Shown: in pieces, positions 25,078 to 36,529 of the stretch
Layout of the letters: each line of letters opens with the position of its first letter
Position numbering within the stretch: the first letter of the stretch is position 1
Source of the DNA: Desulfococcus multivorans
GTDB taxonomy: Bacteria; Desulfobacterota; Desulfobacteria; Desulfobacterales; Desulfococcaceae
Reading direction: 5' to 3'
DNA: 64,000 nt
NCBI RefSeq assembly: GCF_001854245.1
Contig: NZ_CP015381.1
Span: 212,001-276,000, forward strand
Translations under genes and position numbers: made by a program
The notes under the pieces: generated by a model
The model's input: only the letters and a program-made list of their open reading frames with translations
The model's database searches: none
Told to the model about the DNA's origin: nothing

Positions 25078-25210
25078 GGGGATACAACACTGTCAAGAAC
25101 TGCGAGGCGTTCGATTCTGATCATTCATGTCAATGAGATCGATATGCCAATGTCTAATTGCATTAACCCGAAGTTTTTGTTTTAAAAAACAGCATTTTTT
25201 AATTAATTGA

Positions 25211-25448
25211 CTCAACTTTCGACTTTCATGATGGTAACCGGAAAGCGGTGCCGGGAGGATACGGCCCGGGCCCCTTCAGCGGTGAGTTTTAGTGCCGCTT
25301 AAGCGCCGCGGAGGATCAGCGGCCCGGACTGTTTGAGCGCAGCGAGTTTCCGGGCCGCCCGGAGCAAGCTTTAGCGGCACTTGAACGAAACCGCGCAGGG
25401 CGCGGGCCGTATCCTCCCGGCACCGGCCTATGAAAGTCGAAAGTTGAG
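25211..25448. repeat. MITE-like inverted-repeat element, full copy (copy 1)
   Basis: A 238-bp element with long terminal inverted repeats (CTCAACTTTCGACTTTCAT at the left, its complement at the right), nested inner repeats (AGTGCCGCT/AGCGGCACT) and a central GC-rich stem around TTTGAGCGCAGCGAGT. It is flanked by the 7-bp duplication TAATTGA (25204-25210 and 25449-25455). It carries no gene. It lies 33 bases before the start codon of a BON lipoprotein gene, so that gene's promoter must be in or beyond it. Confidence 0.9.
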
Positions 25449-25481
25449 TAATTGAGCGATCATCGCGGAAGGAGATCGAAA

Positions 25482-25889
25482 ATGAGTTTATTACACAGGG
25501 GATTTTTCATCGTTCTTTTATTGTCCTTTGCTCTCGTACTGTCCGGTTGCCAACAAGAGGGGACCGCCGAAAAGGCCGGGGAAAAAGTGGATCAAGCGGC
25601 TGAAAAAATCGGCGAACAAGCTGAAGAAGCAGGGGAAGTGGTAAGCGAAAAAGCAGAAAGCGCAGGGGAATACATGGATGATGCCGCAATTACAGCCAAG
25701 ATCAAGATGGATATTCTGAGTGATCCGTTGCTTAAAGTGTCCCAGATCAGCGTGACCACGACAAACGGCGCGGTCAATCTGAGCGGGGTTGTTGAGTCTC
25801 AGCAAAGTATCGACAGGGCGATGGAAATCGTCGGCAGTGTCAAGAGTGTCAAATCGGTGAAAAACGATCTTGTCGTCAAGGCCGACTGA
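25482..25889 (+). CDS. BON-domain lipoprotein with helical linker
   Basis: A 135-residue lipoprotein. Signal peptide with lipobox VLSGC (Cys23), an apolipoprotein-like helical repeat (EKAGEKVDQAAEKIGEQAEE, about 29-60), then one BON domain (DDAAITAKIKMDILSDPLL to VKSVKNDLVVK). The helical linker may span peptidoglycan or lie on the membrane. ATG 25482 has AAGGAG upstream, overlapping the right flank of the inverted-repeat element. It is a paralog of the BON lipoprotein at 24537. Confidence 0.83.
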   Translation: MSLLHRGFFIVLLLSFALVLSGCQQEGTAEKAGEKVDQAAEKIGEQAEEAGEVVSEKAESAGEYMDDAAITAKIKMDILSDPLLKVSQISVTTTNGAVNLSGVVESQQSIDRAMEIVGSVKSVKSVKNDLVVKAD

Positions 25890-25963
25890 TACAAGAGGAC
25901 GCATTGCAGTCTGATCCTTCAATGCGAAAATTTACGCGCACACACTGTGTAAAAGGAAGTCTA

Positions 25964-26004
25964 TTTCCCGTCGTTCCCGGATTTTTCACGGGAACGACGG
26001 GAAA
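25964..26004. terminator. Strong hairpin, probable terminator
   Basis: A perfect 16-bp stem (TTTCCCGTCGTTCCCG with its complement) with a 9-base loop, located 75 bases after the BON gene. No long T run follows on the plus strand, so an intrinsic terminator is likely but not certain. Confidence 0.55.
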
Positions 26005-26084
26005 AAGGTGTGCATCCAACCGTCTTTCCCGGGGGAAACACACCCAGAGATTTCAGCATAAAGGAAAGACAATATCTTATACCG

Positions 26085-26201
26085 ATGGATCATAACATCA
26101 AGAACATCTTGAATGTCGTCGTGGTGATTGCCGTGATCCTTTGGTTGTTGAATATCTTTGGAGTCCTTGGTTCGCTTTCCGGGCTCCGTATCGGCAGGTA
26201 A
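26085..26201 (+). CDS. Very small membrane protein, 38 residues
   Basis: The frame encodes [20 protein letters not shown] then [10 protein letters not shown] and a basic end. It is a single-helix protein resembling small Thivi_2564-type membrane proteins. AAAGGAAAG lies about 14 bases upstream of ATG 26085. It is close before the giant glucan-synthase gene and may be co-transcribed with it. Confidence 0.45.
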   Translation: MDHNIKNILNVVVVIAVILWLLNIFGVLGSLSGLRIGR

Positions 26202-26214
26202 GGAAACATCAGGA

Positions 26215-29200
26215 ATGAAGGTGAACAGCGCGACTGTCAGGGGAACCTTGTTTCATTTAATAGAGTATCTCCGCAGAAAAGATCTGACGCAAAAGTGCGT
26301 GGCTTGTGAGCCGCCGTTGCGGGCGGAGCTGTTCAGCAGCGACCAGATGAAGCAGCATGGCAAGACCTTGGCCGGTACGCACGAGCTGAGTCACGGGCAC
26401 GCACCGGATCGGCTTCTATCGCGGCTGGGCGAGAATGAAGTCGTTCTGATCGGCGCCTGCGATCTGCTGACGGAGGCGGTCAAGGCGAAACGCCTGATCG
26501 CACCGGCCGGGGAATGGCTGCTCGACAATTTCTATCTGATTGAGGAACAGATTCGAACGGCGAAACGGCATTTGCCGAAGGCCTACAGCCGTGAGCTGCC
26601 GCGTTTGAAAAACGGTCCATCGGCGGGACTCCCGCGGGTGTATGACATCGCCCTGGAGACGATCTCGCACAACGACGGTCGGGTCGATCCGGAAAACCTC
26701 AGCAGTTTCGTAGCCGCCTATCAGTCGATGACCACTTTGAAATTGGGAGAACTCTGGGCCATTCCCATCATGCTGCGTCTGGCTTTGATCGAGAACCTTC
26801 GGCGGGTTGCGGCCCGGATCGCCGTGGACAGAATCGATCGAAACCGCGCCAACTATTGGGCCGACCAGATGACGGAGATCGCCGGGAAGGATCCGAAGAA
26901 TCTGATTCTTGCGGTCGCCGATATGGCACGGTCGAATCCCCCTATGGCGAGCGCGTTTGTTGCGGAGTTCTCGCGCCGTCTGCAGAGCCAGGGGCCTGCA
27001 CTGTTGTTGCCCCTCACCTGGATTGAGCAGCGGTTGTCTGAATCCGGCTTGACCATCGAGCAGCTGGTGGGTGCTGAGAATCAACAACAGGCTGCGGATC
27101 AGGTCTCGATGAGCAACAGTATCGGCAGCCTCCGTTTCCTGGCTGCCAGGGACTGGTGCGATTTCGTCGAGACGATGAGCAGGGTCGAGCAGATCCTGGG
27201 TGAAGATCCCGGCGATGTTTACAGCAAAATGGATTTTGCCACCCGGGATCACTACCGCCATGTCGTGGAGAAAATTGCGAAGCACAGTCCGTTCTCCGAA
27301 AGCGAGGTGGCCCGAAAAGCGATCCAGCTCGCGCAGGAGGGAGCGGCTCGAAACGGCGGCGACGACCGCGAAGCCCACGTCGGGTTCTACCTGATCGACA
27401 AGGGATTCGGGCAGCTCGAACGGATGGTGGAGGCGCATGTATCGCTTATCCGGGGTTTATGCAGACTCAGCCGTCATTCTCCTTTGCTGCTGTATGGCGG
27501 CACTATCCTGATGATGACGGCGGTTTTCGGTGCGGGTTTAACGGCGAAAGCCCATGCCGACGGGCTGCATGGCTGGGCCCTCGGCCTGGTCGGTCTGCTG
27601 ACGCTTCTGTGCGCCGGCCATCTGTCGGTAGCCCTGGTCAACTGGCTGGCGACGCTGCTGGCGACGCCGCGCCCGCTGCCACGCATGGATTTCTCCAAAG
27701 GAATCCCGCAGGCGTTGCGAACCCTGGTCGTGGTGCCGACGATGCTTACAAGCGCGCAGAACATCGAGGACCTGATCGAGGGCCTGGAAGTCCGCTTCCT
27801 GGCAAATCGGGATGACCACCTCCACTTTGGTCTGCTCACGGATTTTCGCGACGCCGCCGAAGAAACGCTGCCGGAGGACGAACGCCTGCTGCGACTGGCC
27901 CGGGAGAGAATCGAAGCGCTGAACAAAAACTACCGGAGTTCGGAAAACGAACCCTTCTTCCTGTTTCATCGCCCGCGTCGTTGGAATCCGCAGGACCGGA
28001 TCTGGATGGGTTACGAACGCAAGCGCGGCAAACTCGCGGATTTGAATGGACTTCTGCGAGGCGGATCCCGTGACCGCTTCGCGCTCGTCGTCGGTGACAC
28101 GTCGGTCCTGTCGGATGTGACGTACGTGATTACCCTGGATACCGATACGCAAATGGCGCGCGATTCGGCGTGGCGGTTTGTGGGTGCCATGGCGCATCCG
28201 CTCAATCGTGCGCGCTATGACGAAAATCGGCAGCGTGTCGTTGCGGGCTACGGCATTCTTCAGCCGCGGGTGGCGGTGAGCCTGTCCGGCGCGAACCGAA
28301 CCCGGTATGCCCGCCTGTGCGCCAGTGAGTTCGGTATCGACCCCTATACCCGCGCTGTTTCCGATGTTTATCAGGACCTGTTCGGCGAAGGCTCCTTTAT
28401 CGGCAAGGGTGTCTATGAGGTGGATGCTTTTGAGCGGGCGATGGGGGGGCGTTTTCCCGACAACCGGATCCTCAGCCACGATCTTCTGGAAGGCTGTTAC
28501 GCCCGTTCCGGCCTGTTGACCGACGTGCAGGTATACGAGGAATACCCATCCCGCTACAGCGAAGATGTAAGCCGTCGGCATCGTTGGATTCGCGGCGATT
28601 GGCAGATTGCGCGCTGGCTGTTGCCGGGTATTCCCGGCCCCGATGCGCGCCGGCGGAAAAATCCGATTTCGATGCTGTCCCGCTGGAAGATTTTGGACAA
28701 CCTGCGGCGCAGCCTGACGGCTGCGGCGTTTATGCTTCTGTTGCTGCTGGGCTGGACCGCGCTGCCATCGCCCTGGTTCTGGACCGCGGCGGTGATCGGC
28801 ATCATCTTGCTTCCTTCCGTGATGGCCTCTGCTCTGAGTCTGTTTCAGAAGCCGGTCGATGTGACCCTGGCGCAGCACCTCGTTGCATCCGCACGCTCGG
28901 CCCGCCGGCATTTGGCGCAAGCTGCATTCACGATCGCATGCCTGCCATACGAAGCGTTTTTCAGCCTGGATGCGGTGATGCGAACGGTCTGGCGGATGCT
29001 GATCACGCGCAGACGACTTCTCCAATGGATTCCGTCGCACGACTCGAATCGCGAGAGCCGCACGGACCTCGCCGGCTCTTTTCGAACGATGTGGATCGCC
29101 CCGGTCATCGCCGCTGTCGCGGCGATGTCTCTCTCGCTGTGGCGGCCGACCGCACTGGTCTCGGCCGGGCCCTTACTGGGCCTCTGGTTTGTCTCCCCCG

Positions 29201-32200
29201 CCATCGCCTGGTGGATCAGCCGCCCGCTCGTTCACCGCAGAGAGAAGCTGACGACGGAGCAGATCCGCTTTCTGCGGAAGCTCTCCCGGAAAACCTGGGC
29301 ATTCTTCGAAACCTTCATCGGCCCGGAAGATCACTGGCTGCCGCCGGACAACCATCAGGAGCATCCCACTGCGGTGACCGCCCATCGCACCTCGCCCACC
29401 AACATAGGCCTTGCGCTGCTGGCGAATGTATCTGCGGCCGATTTTGGCTACATCTCCGCCGGCCGGCTCATTGAACGCACTGCAAACACCCTCCGCACCA
29501 TGGATGCCCTGGCGCGATACCGGGGTCATTTTTACAACTGGTACGACACGCAATCCCTGAAGCCGCTGTTGCCGCTCTACATTTCGTCGGTGGACAGCGG
29601 CAATCTTGGAGGTCATCTCCTGACACTGCGGCAGGCCCTCCTGGCGCTCCTCGATGAAAAAATCCTGAAAACGCAATTCTTTGAAGGCTTGAGCGACACG
29701 TTCGGGATTGTCATGGACGCGGCGGCGGAAGCCGCTCCGGACATACGCGCTCGGCTCGCTCAACTTGAGCAGGATCTGGCGTCCGCGATCCGATCCCATC
29801 CCCCCACACTCTCGGCTTCGCGGCTGTGCCTGGATCGGTTGACAGCGTCCGCAGAGGGGCTGGTCGCCGGCATCGAGGCGCTCGATGCGGACCCTGAATG
29901 CCCATTGCGGTGCTGGGCCGGTGCGTTTGTCGCACAATGCCGGGACGCCGCAGATGAACTCATGTTTCTCGCGCCATGGACAGAACGCCTGTCTGCCCGG
30001 ACCCGCCTCGGAGATTTTCCCGATTTCGACGAGATCCCCACACTTCGCGAACTGGCGGCGCTCGATGCAAAACGCCTCCCTGCAGTCAGAGACCGGCAAG
30101 ACGCTGCCGCCACGCCGGCGGAAAGCGCCCGGCTTGACGAACTTCAACCCCTCATCACGGCAGCCGGCCGGCGCGCCGAAGCCAGAATTGCGGCTGTCAA
30201 AAAGCTTGCCCTGCAATGCGACGCACTCGCCCGGATGGAATATGACTTTCTGTATGATGAGACGCGTCATCTGCTGGCGATCGGCTACAATGTCGGTGAC
30301 TCTCGATTGGACGCCAGTTACTACGATCTTCTGGCTTCGGAAGCGCGGTTTTCCACTTTCGTGGCGATCGCACAGGGACAGCTCCCACAGGAGAGCTGGT
30401 TCGCCCTGGGGCGTCTGCTCACCATCGCCGGAGGAGAACCGATCCTCCTTTCGTGGAGTGGTTCGATGTTCGAATACCTGATGCCGCTTCTGGTGATGCC
30501 GACCTACGAACACACCCTGCTCGACCAGACCTGCAAGGCGGCTGTCGCCAGGCAGATCGACTACGGGGAAATGCGCGCCGTCCCGTGGGGCATTTCGGAA
30601 TGCGGCTACAATGCCGTCGATGTGCACCTCAACTACCAGTACCGCGCCTTCGGTGTGCCCGGCCTCGGGCTTAAACGAGGGCTCGCCGAGGACCTGGTGA
30701 TTGCGCCCTATGCCTCAGCCCTGGCGCTGATGGTGGCGCCCGGGGCGGCGTGTCGGAATCTCGAGCGGCTGGCTGCCGAAGGCTTTGAAACCCGGTATGG
30801 CCTCTATGAGGCGATCGATTACACGCCGTCGCGTCTGCCCCGAGGCCAGTCGAAGGCCGTAATCCGATCCTTCATGTCCCATCACCAGGGAATGAGCTTC
30901 CTGGCGTTGACCCATTTTCTCTTAGACCGTCCGATGCAGAAACGATTCTCGTCGGAACCCATGTTCCAGGCGACCCTGCTCCTGCTTCAGGAGCGAGTCC
31001 CCAAGGCGACAGCGATCTATGCGCACACATCCGAGTTTTCGGAACACCCCTGGCGCTCCGGCGCCGAGGAGAAGCCGATACGTGTCTTCAGCAGTCCCGA
31101 CACGCAGAATCCGGAAGTGCAATTGCTGTCGAACGGCAGATACCACGTCATGATCACCAATGCCGGCGGTGGTTACAGTCGCTGGAAGGATCTCTCCGTC
31201 ACCCGTTGGCGCGAAGACCGCACCTGCGACAACTGGGGCACCTTCTGTTACATCTCCGATGCGGCCAGCCGCGAGTTCTGGTCAATCGCTTATCAGCCGA
31301 CGCTCAAACGATCGAAGTCTTTTGAGGCGATCTTCTCGGAAGGGCGAGCCGAATTCCGTTGCAGCAACCACGACTATGATACCCATACCGAAATCGCTGT
31401 CTCGCCCGAGGATGACATCGAGCTGCGGCGCGTCCGCATTACCAACCGTGCGCGGACACGCCGGGCGATCGACGTGACCAGTTACGCGGAAGTGGTTCTG
31501 GCTGCCCCGGCCGCGGATGCCCAGCATCCGGCCTTCAGCAATCTCTTTGTGCAGACCGAGATCATCCGGCGACAACGGGCGATTCTCTGCACTCGCCGGC
31601 CCCGTTCCCAGGAGGATCAGGTGCCCTGGATGTTCCACCTCATGGCCGTGCATGGGGCGGAGATCGGAGAAGTCTCGTACGAAACCGATCGCATGCAGTT
31701 CATCGGCCGCGGAAACACCGCCTCTGATCCCCAGGCGATGGGCGGAGGGGGTGCTTTTTTCACGGGGGCGCTCTCAGGAAGCGAGGGTTCCGTGATCGAT
31801 CCGATTGTCGCCATCCGCACCCGGATAACCCTGGATCCTGACGCATCGACAACGATCAACATGGTCTCCGGCATCGGTGAAACCCGTGATGCCGCCTTGA
31901 ACCTGGTGAAAAAATACCAGGATCGGCGGCTGGCGGGTCGCGTCTTTGACCTGGCATGGACCCATGGCCAGGTGCTGCTCCGCCAGTTCAATGCCTCGGA
32001 AACCGATGCGCAGCTCTACGGGCGCCTTGCCGGCGCCATTCTCTACGCCGATGCAGCGCTTCGCGCCGACCCCCGCGTCCTCATCAAGAACCGCCGGGGG
32101 CAGTCCGGTCTCTGGGGATACGCCATCTCAGGCGATTTGCCGATTGTACTGCTGAAGATTGAAGATCCGGCCAATATCGACCTGGTGCGCCAACTCGTTC

Positions 32201-34968
32201 AGGCTCACGGATATTGGCGTCTCAAAGGTCTGGCGGTGGACCTGGTGATCTGGAACGAGGATCACGCTGGTTACCGGCAGCTCCTTCACGACCAGATCAT
32301 GGCGCTCATTGCCGCAAGCTTCGAAGCGGGCGTTGCCGATCGACCCGGAGGCATTTTCGTGAGATCCGCGGACCAGATAGGGGAGGAGGACCGCATCCTG
32401 TTCCAGGCGGTCGCCCGCGCCATCATCGCCGACAGCCGGGGGTCGCTGGCGGATCAGATCAACGGCCGCATTCTGGTGGAAGCGTCCGTGCCTTTGCTTA
32501 CCCCGACCCGAACCCACCGCTCCGAGCCCCTGTCGGTCGTACCCAAGCCGCGCCACGATCTGACGTTCTTCAACGGGCTGGGCGGATTCACCCCGGATGG
32601 GCGCGAGTATGTGATGACCACGGCAGCAGGGCAGTTGACGCCGGCACCCTGGGTGAATGTGCTGGCCAACCCTCATTTCGGAAGCGTGGTCTCGGAGAGC
32701 GGTCTTGCCGCCACTTGGAGCGAGAATGCCCACGAGTTCCGCCTCACCCCCTGGGGAAACGATCCCGTGAGCGATTCGAGAGGAGAGGCATTTTACCTTC
32801 GGGATGAGGAGCGCGGCCACTACTGGTCCCCTGCGCCGCTGCCCTGTCGGGGGGCGACGCCTTACGTGACCCGGCATGGATTCGGCTACAGCGTCTTCGA
32901 ACATACCGAGCGCGGCATCCGCTCGGAGATGTGGGTATATGTTGCTCTGGACGCACCGATCAAATTCACGGTGCTGAGGGTGCGAAACGAGTCGGAAAGG
33001 CCCCGCCGGATCTCCGCTACCGGATATGTGGAATGGGTGCTTGGCGACCTGCGGCCGAAATCGGCCATGCACGTCATCACCGAAATCGACCCGGCGAGCG
33101 GCGCCCTCTTTGCACGAAACCCATACAACACCGAGTTTCCCGACCGAGCTGCGTTCTTCGACGTGGACGATACGACCCGCACCGTGAGCGGCGATCGGAC
33201 GGAATTCCTGGGGCGCAACGGGTCTCTCGGTGCTCCCGCCGCCATGATGCGTGCGCGCCTTTCCGGGAAGGTGGGGGCATCACTCGATCCCTGCGCCGTG
33301 ATGCAGGTCAGCTTCGATCTGGCCGCCGGCCAGGAACATGAAATCGTCTTCAAGCTCGGTGCGGGGCGAGACGCCGTTGATGCCGGAAACCTGGTCCATC
33401 GCTTTCGCGGTTCGACCGCTGCCCGCAGTGCCCTCGAAACGGTCTGGCAGCACTGGACCCACACTCTCGGCGCGATCAATGTGGAAACACCCGATTTGTC
33501 CTTGAACGTTCTGACCAACGGCTGGCTTCTGTACCAGACTCTGGCGTGCCGCCTCTGGGCGCGAAATGCAACCTACCAGTCGGGGGGCGCCTTCGGTTTC
33601 CGCGACCAGTTGCAGGACGTGATGGCGCTCATCTACGCCAGGCCGCATCTCGTGCGCGAACACCTGCTCCTGTGCGCATCCCGTCAATTCGTGGAAGGAG
33701 ATGTGCAGCATTGGTGGCATCCCCCAAAAGGGCGGGGTGCGCGAACGCATTGCTCTGACGATTACCTCTGGCTGCCGCTGGCAACGTGCCGCTATGTCGT
33801 CGCCACCGGGGACACCGGAGTATTGGACGAGCCCGTTCACTTCCTTCATGGCCGCCCGGTCAATGCGGATGAAGAATCCTATTACGATCTTCCCGGACGC
33901 TCTGAAGCGTCGGCGAGCCTTTATGAACACTGTGTCCGGGCCATCCTGAACGGCCTCAAATTCGGTGCGCACGGCCTGCCGCTCATGGGCTCCGGTGACT
34001 GGAACGACGGTATGAACCTGGTAGGCGAGCAGGGCAAAGGCGAAAGTGTGTGGCTGGGATTTTTCCTGTATGAAGTGCTCTGCCGCTTCACCGAGGTTGC
34101 CCGGACGCATGGCGACGCGGCTTTTGCCGAGCGTTGTGAGGGAGAGGCGGCCGGGCTGCGTCGCAATATCGAGAAGCATGGCTGGGATGGCGAGTGGTAC
34201 CGCCGAGCCTGGTTCGACGACGGTTCATTGCTTGGGTCTTCGACCAACCCCGAATGCCGGATTGATTCGATTGCACAAAGCTGGTCCGTTCTATCGGGTG
34301 CGGGGGATCATGAGCGATCACGCATGGCCATGGCAGCAGTGGATGAGCGCCTCGTTCGCCGCGAGCATGGACTGGTCCAACTTCTGGATCCGCCCTTTGA
34401 CACGTCGGAGATGAATCCCGGCTATATTAAAGGTTACGTCCCGGGAGTTCGAGAAAACGGCGGTCAGTACACCCATGCGGCTATCTGGGCGGCCATGGCC
34501 TTCGCCCGCCTGGGAGACAACCGCCGCGCATGGGAGCTCTTTACCATGATCAACCCGGTGAACCATGCCAGGACAGCCGAGGAGACGGCCGTCTACAAGG
34601 TGGAACCCTACGTCGTTGCCGCCGATGTCTATGCCGTGCCGCCGCACACTGGCCGCGGCGGCTGGACATGGTACACGGGCTCGGCCGCCTGGATGTACCG
34701 GCTGATTGTGGAATCCCTCCTGGGGCTCACACTCGAAGTGGATAAACTGCGTATTGTGCCGTGCCTCCCAGCGGACTGGAAGGGTTTCAAGATGCACTAC
34801 CGCCATCGGGAAACGGTCTACCACATCGACGTCCTGCAGACACCCGCCGCAGACGGAGATATACGCGTCCGCGTGGACGGGGTCGACCAACCCGACAAGT
34901 CCATCCCTCTGGTTGACGACCATAATGAACACTCGGTCGAGGTGTGGGTGCCTGTTGCATCCGATTGA
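26215..34968 (+). CDS. Cyclic beta-1,2-glucan synthase-like giant membrane protein (NdvB/ChvB type)
   Basis: A 2,917-residue protein, the normal size for NdvB. After an N-terminal region come hydrophobic segments (about 420-480). A family-84 glycosyltransferase region follows, with [20 protein letters not shown] near 505 and the nucleotide-sugar motif [10 protein letters not shown] near 640. More membrane helices lie near 830-1000. A glucoamylase-like domain shows [11 protein letters not shown] near 1427 and [10 protein letters not shown] near 1550. The C-terminal third is a GH94/GT36 phosphorylase-like domain with [19 protein letters not shown] near 2592. Such enzymes make, trim and cyclise beta-1,2-glucan at the inner membrane, for periplasmic osmoprotection or surface interaction. 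ATG 26215 follows AGGAAACATCAGGA. There is no frameshift. A strong hairpin follows the stop. Confidence 0.9.
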   Translation: MKVNSATVRGTLFHLIEYLRRKDLTQKCVACEPPLRAELFSSDQMKQHGKTLAGTHELSHGHAPDRLLSRLGENEVVLIGACDLLTEAVKAKRLIAPAGEWLLDNFYLIEEQIRTAKRHLPKAYSRELPRLKNGPSAGLPRVYDIALETISHNDGRVDPENLSSFVAAYQSMTTLKLGELWAIPIMLRLALIENLRRVAARIAVDRIDRNRANYWADQMTEIAGKDPKNLILAVADMARSNPPMASAFVAEFSRRLQSQGPALLLPLTWIEQRLSESGLTIEQLVGAENQQQAADQVSMSNSIGSLRFLAARDWCDFVETMSRVEQILGEDPGDVYSKMDFATRDHYRHVVEKIAKHSPFSESEVARKAIQLAQEGAARNGGDDREAHVGFYLIDKGFGQLERMVEAHVSLIRGLCRLSRHSPLLLYGGTILMMTAVFGAGLTAKAHADGLHGWALGLVGLLTLLCAGHLSVALVNWLATLLATPRPLPRMDFSKGIPQALRTLVVVPTMLTSAQNIEDLIEGLEVRFLANRDDHLHFGLLTDFRDAAEETLPEDERLLRLARERIEALNKNYRSSENEPFFLFHRPRRWNPQDRIWMGYERKRGKLADLNGLLRGGSRDRFALVVGDTSVLSDVTYVITLDTDTQMARDSAWRFVGAMAHPLNRARYDENRQRVVAGYGILQPRVAVSLSGANRTRYARLCASEFGIDPYTRAVSDVYQDLFGEGSFIGKGVYEVDAFERAMGGRFPDNRILSHDLLEGCYARSGLLTDVQVYEEYPSRYSEDVSRRHRWIRGDWQIARWLLPGIPGPDARRRKNPISMLSRWKILDNLRRSLTAAAFMLLLLLGWTALPSPWFWTAAVIGIILLPSVMASALSLFQKPVDVTLAQHLVASARSARRHLAQAAFTIACLPYEAFFSLDAVMRTVWRMLITRRRLLQWIPSHDSNRESRTDLAGSFRTMWIAPVIAAVAAMSLSLWRPTALVSAGPLLGLWFVSPAIAWWISRPLVHRREKLTTEQIRFLRKLSRKTWAFFETFIGPEDHWLPPDNHQEHPTAVTAHRTSPTNIGLALLANVSAADFGYISAGRLIERTANTLRTMDALARYRGHFYNWYDTQSLKPLLPLYISSVDSGNLGGHLLTLRQALLALLDEKILKTQFFEGLSDTFGIVMDAAAEAAPDIRARLAQLEQDLASAIRSHPPTLSASRLCLDRLTASAEGLVAGIEALDADPECPLRCWAGAFVAQCRDAADELMFLAPWTERLSARTRLGDFPDFDEIPTLRELAALDAKRLPAVRDRQDAAATPAESARLDELQPLITAAGRRAEARIAAVKKLALQCDALARMEYDFLYDETRHLLAIGYNVGDSRLDASYYDLLASEARFSTFVAIAQGQLPQESWFALGRLLTIAGGEPILLSWSGSMFEYLMPLLVMPTYEHTLLDQTCKAAVARQIDYGEMRAVPWGISECGYNAVDVHLNYQYRAFGVPGLGLKRGLAEDLVIAPYASALALMVAPGAACRNLERLAAEGFETRYGLYEAIDYTPSRLPRGQSKAVIRSFMSHHQGMSFLALTHFLLDRPMQKRFSSEPMFQATLLLLQERVPKATAIYAHTSEFSEHPWRSGAEEKPIRVFSSPDTQNPEVQLLSNGRYHVMITNAGGGYSRWKDLSVTRWREDRTCDNWGTFCYISDAASREFWSIAYQPTLKRSKSFEAIFSEGRAEFRCSNHDYDTHTEIAVSPEDDIELRRVRITNRARTRRAIDVTSYAEVVLAAPAADAQHPAFSNLFVQTEIIRRQRAILCTRRPRSQEDQVPWMFHLMAVHGAEIGEVSYETDRMQFIGRGNTASDPQAMGGGGAFFTGALSGSEGSVIDPIVAIRTRITLDPDASTTINMVSGIGETRDAALNLVKKYQDRRLAGRVFDLAWTHGQVLLRQFNASETDAQLYGRLAGAILYADAALRADPRVLIKNRRGQSGLWGYAISGDLPIVLLKIEDPANIDLVRQLVQAHGYWRLKGLAVDLVIWNEDHAGYRQLLHDQIMALIAASFEAGVADRPGGIFVRSADQIGEEDRILFQAVARAIIADSRGSLADQINGRILVEASVPLLTPTRTHRSEPLSVVPKPRHDLTFFNGLGGFTPDGREYVMTTAAGQLTPAPWVNVLANPHFGSVVSESGLAATWSENAHEFRLTPWGNDPVSDSRGEAFYLRDEERGHYWSPAPLPCRGATPYVTRHGFGYSVFEHTERGIRSEMWVYVALDAPIKFTVLRVRNESERPRRISATGYVEWVLGDLRPKSAMHVITEIDPASGALFARNPYNTEFPDRAAFFDVDDTTRTVSGDRTEFLGRNGSLGAPAAMMRARLSGKVGASLDPCAVMQVSFDLAAGQEHEIVFKLGAGRDAVDAGNLVHRFRGSTAARSALETVWQHWTHTLGAINVETPDLSLNVLTNGWLLYQTLACRLWARNATYQSGGAFGFRDQLQDVMALIYARPHLVREHLLLCASRQFVEGDVQHWWHPPKGRGARTHCSDDYLWLPLATCRYVVATGDTGVLDEPVHFLHGRPVNADEESYYDLPGRSEASASLYEHCVRAILNGLKFGAHGLPLMGSGDWNDGMNLVGEQGKGESVWLGFFLYEVLCRFTEVARTHGDAAFAERCEGEAAGLRRNIEKHGWDGEWYRRAWFDDGSLLGSSTNPECRIDSIAQSWSVLSGAGDHERSRMAMAAVDERLVRREHGLVQLLDPPFDTSEMNPGYIKGYVPGVRENGGQYTHAAIWAAMAFARLGDNRRAWELFTMINPVNHARTAEETAVYKVEPYVVAADVYAVPPHTGRGGWTWYTGSAAWMYRLIVESLLGLTLEVDKLRIVPCLPADWKGFKMHYRHRETVYHIDVLQTPAADGDIRVRVDGVDQPDKSIPLVDDHNEHSVEVWVPVASD

Positions 34969-34987
34969 TCGTTCGTTTGGGGAATTG

Positions 34988-35033
34988 CTTCCCCCGGTTC
35001 GCCGGGGGTGTCTGTCCGGCGAACCGGGGGAAG
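34988..35033. terminator. Bidirectional hairpin terminator
   Basis: A perfect 18-bp GC-rich stem (CTTCCCCCGGTTCGCCGG and its complement) with a 10-base loop sits between two convergent genes, 20 bases after the glucan synthase stop and just beyond the regulator stop. It lacks long T runs but its position suits termination from both sides. Confidence 0.7.
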
Positions 35034-35035
35034 GA

Positions 35036-35923
35036 TTATGGTCTGGGGTCATGGGAGTGGGGATTGAACAGGATGTCGTTCTCGAGGTAGGCCTGTTCGA
35101 GGCGTTCCTGGTGGTGCTTCATGGCGACATCGTTCCGGCCGGCCAATTCGAGGATGAGGCAGTTGATAATACTGGAGATGGCCGCTGAATAACCGATCAG
35201 GGGAATCGACCGGGACGGGGCGATAAGTGTTCTGTCGGCGAATTGAATCAAGGGGCAGAGTTTGCTGTCGGTGATAACCAGAAGTGTCTGATGAAACCGC
35301 CGGGAGACCCGGGCCAGCTTGATAAGTTCGTTGGGGTAGCGGGAGGTGGCGATGATGATCACAAGCGCGCCGTCCGGAGCGTTGGAGAGGCAGTCGATGG
35401 CGGTGCTGTCGCTTCCTTTGAGAATATGGACCCCTTTCCGGACTTTGGTCAGGGACCACCCCAGATAATAGGCAAAGGTGTAAGAGAGCCGTGACCCTAT
35501 TACGTAAACCGAATGGCTCGAGGCCAATTTTTCCACAAACAGGGCGATGGCTTCCACGTCGGTCGATTCATAAAGGTGCTGCAGGTTATTGATCTCCTCC
35601 ACCAGAACCCGGTGTAAACAGTTCGTCCCGGCGCCTTTTATGCCCGGAAGATCGACCCGATCCGGCAGGCTGAGGCCGGTGTCGACAAAGTCCCTGAGGG
35701 CTTGAAGAAAATCCCCGTAGCCGGCGTACCCCAGTTTTCCAACAAATCGTACCACTGTCGCTTCGCTGACCCCGCAGGCCTCTGCAAGCTCCTTGGTGGT
35801 CATGAACACCGCTTTTCGAGGATTCTGTATGATATAGTCGCCCAGGATGCGGCCTTTTGGGGTGAGGGCGCTCATGTGTTCGGTGATATCCTTGATGACG
35901 GGATGTGACAAGTGGGTGTTCAT
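35036..35923 (-). CDS. RpiR/MurR-family transcriptional regulator
   Basis: A 295-residue regulator. The N-terminal RpiR helix-turn-helix is clear (TTKELAEACGVSEATVVRFVGKLGYAGYGDF, about 42-72 in two motifs), followed by a SIS sugar-phosphate-binding domain (about 125-260; VYVIGSRLSYTFAYYLG, IIIATSRYPNELIKLA). The second of two nearby ATGs (35923) is chosen because GAGGA lies 7 bases before it. It is divergent from the sarcosine oxidase-like operon, so control of that operon is likely, even though the classical ligand class is sugar phosphates. RpiR relatives also regulate amine and amino-acid use. Confidence 0.88.
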   Translation of the reverse strand: MNTHLSHPVIKDITEHMSALTPKGRILGDYIIQNPRKAVFMTTKELAEACGVSEATVVRFVGKLGYAGYGDFLQALRDFVDTGLSLPDRVDLPGIKGAGTNCLHRVLVEEINNLQHLYESTDVEAIALFVEKLASSHSVYVIGSRLSYTFAYYLGWSLTKVRKGVHILKGSDSTAIDCLSNAPDGALVIIIATSRYPNELIKLARVSRRFHQTLLVITDSKLCPLIQFADRTLIAPSRSIPLIGYSAAISSIINCLILELAGRNDVAMKHHQERLEQAYLENDILFNPHSHDPRP

Positions 35924-35950
35924 GATCATGTCCTCAACAGTATAAATATG

Positions 35951-35972
35951 AAATGAAACAAATTTTTCATTT
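35951..35972. promoter_or_regulatory. Dyad operator candidate upstream of the RpiR gene
   Basis: AAATGAAA and TTTCATTT, a perfect 8-bp inverted repeat with a 6-base spacer, lie 28 bases before the regulator start. TGAAA/TTTCA arms are common in RpiR sites. A further half-site GTTTCATTATA occurs near 36054. Autoregulation is inferred. Confidence 0.5.
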
Positions 35973-36199
35973 TGAATCGCCAGATACTTTAGTGTTTAAA
36001 TAATGTCATGTCAATATCTTAATACTAAAATGCGGTTGTTCGTGTTTGTTTCTGTTTCATTATAATTTTTTTGCTTGACATGATTTATTGCATTTAGGAT
36101 ACATGGCTTACTCAAAGGCCCTGTCGCCTGAGGTTCTACGGGAAGAGGAGGGCTTCCTTTTTTTCGGGAACGGTTCGGGACGGTTCCATAGATGAAAAA

Positions 36200-36435
36200 T
36201 TCAACTTTCGACTTTCATGATGGTAACCGGAAAGCGGTGCCGGGAGATACGGCCCGGGCCCCTTCAGCGGTGAGTTTTAGTGCCGCTTAAGCGCCGCGGA
36301 GGATCAGCGGCCCGGACTGTTTGAGCGCAGCGAGTTTCCGGGCCGCCCGGAGCAAACTTTAGCGGCACTTGAACGAAACCGCGTGGGGCGCGGGCCGTAT
36401 CCTCCCGGCACCAGCCTATCTAAGTCGAAAGTTGA
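36200..36435. repeat. MITE-like inverted-repeat element, full copy (copy 2)
   Basis: A 236-bp element nearly identical to 25211-25448 and in the same orientation. Small changes include one G lost near 36247 and CTATCTAAG instead of CTATGAAAG near the right end. The flanking duplication is TGAAAAA (36193-36199 and 36436-36442). It has inserted between the RpiR-side control region and the soxB-like gene, about 95 bases before its start. Confidence 0.9.
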
Positions 36436-36529
36436 GTGAAAAATATTTTTCTTTTCAGCGCCCTCGCGGCAGGATGTCCGAACAGAATGATTTTTTAACG
36501 TTTTTATCAATTCATCAAGGGGGAACCTA

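Noticed and set aside
25211-25448. Inverted-repeat element read as a CRISPR or REP cluster
   Set aside because: There is a single unit with terminal inverted repeats and a target duplication, no regular spacers and no cas genes.
26158-26214. Longer start for the glucan synthase
   Set aside because: The upstream codons overlap the small membrane protein gene, and a better-placed ATG with an AGGA site exists at 26215.
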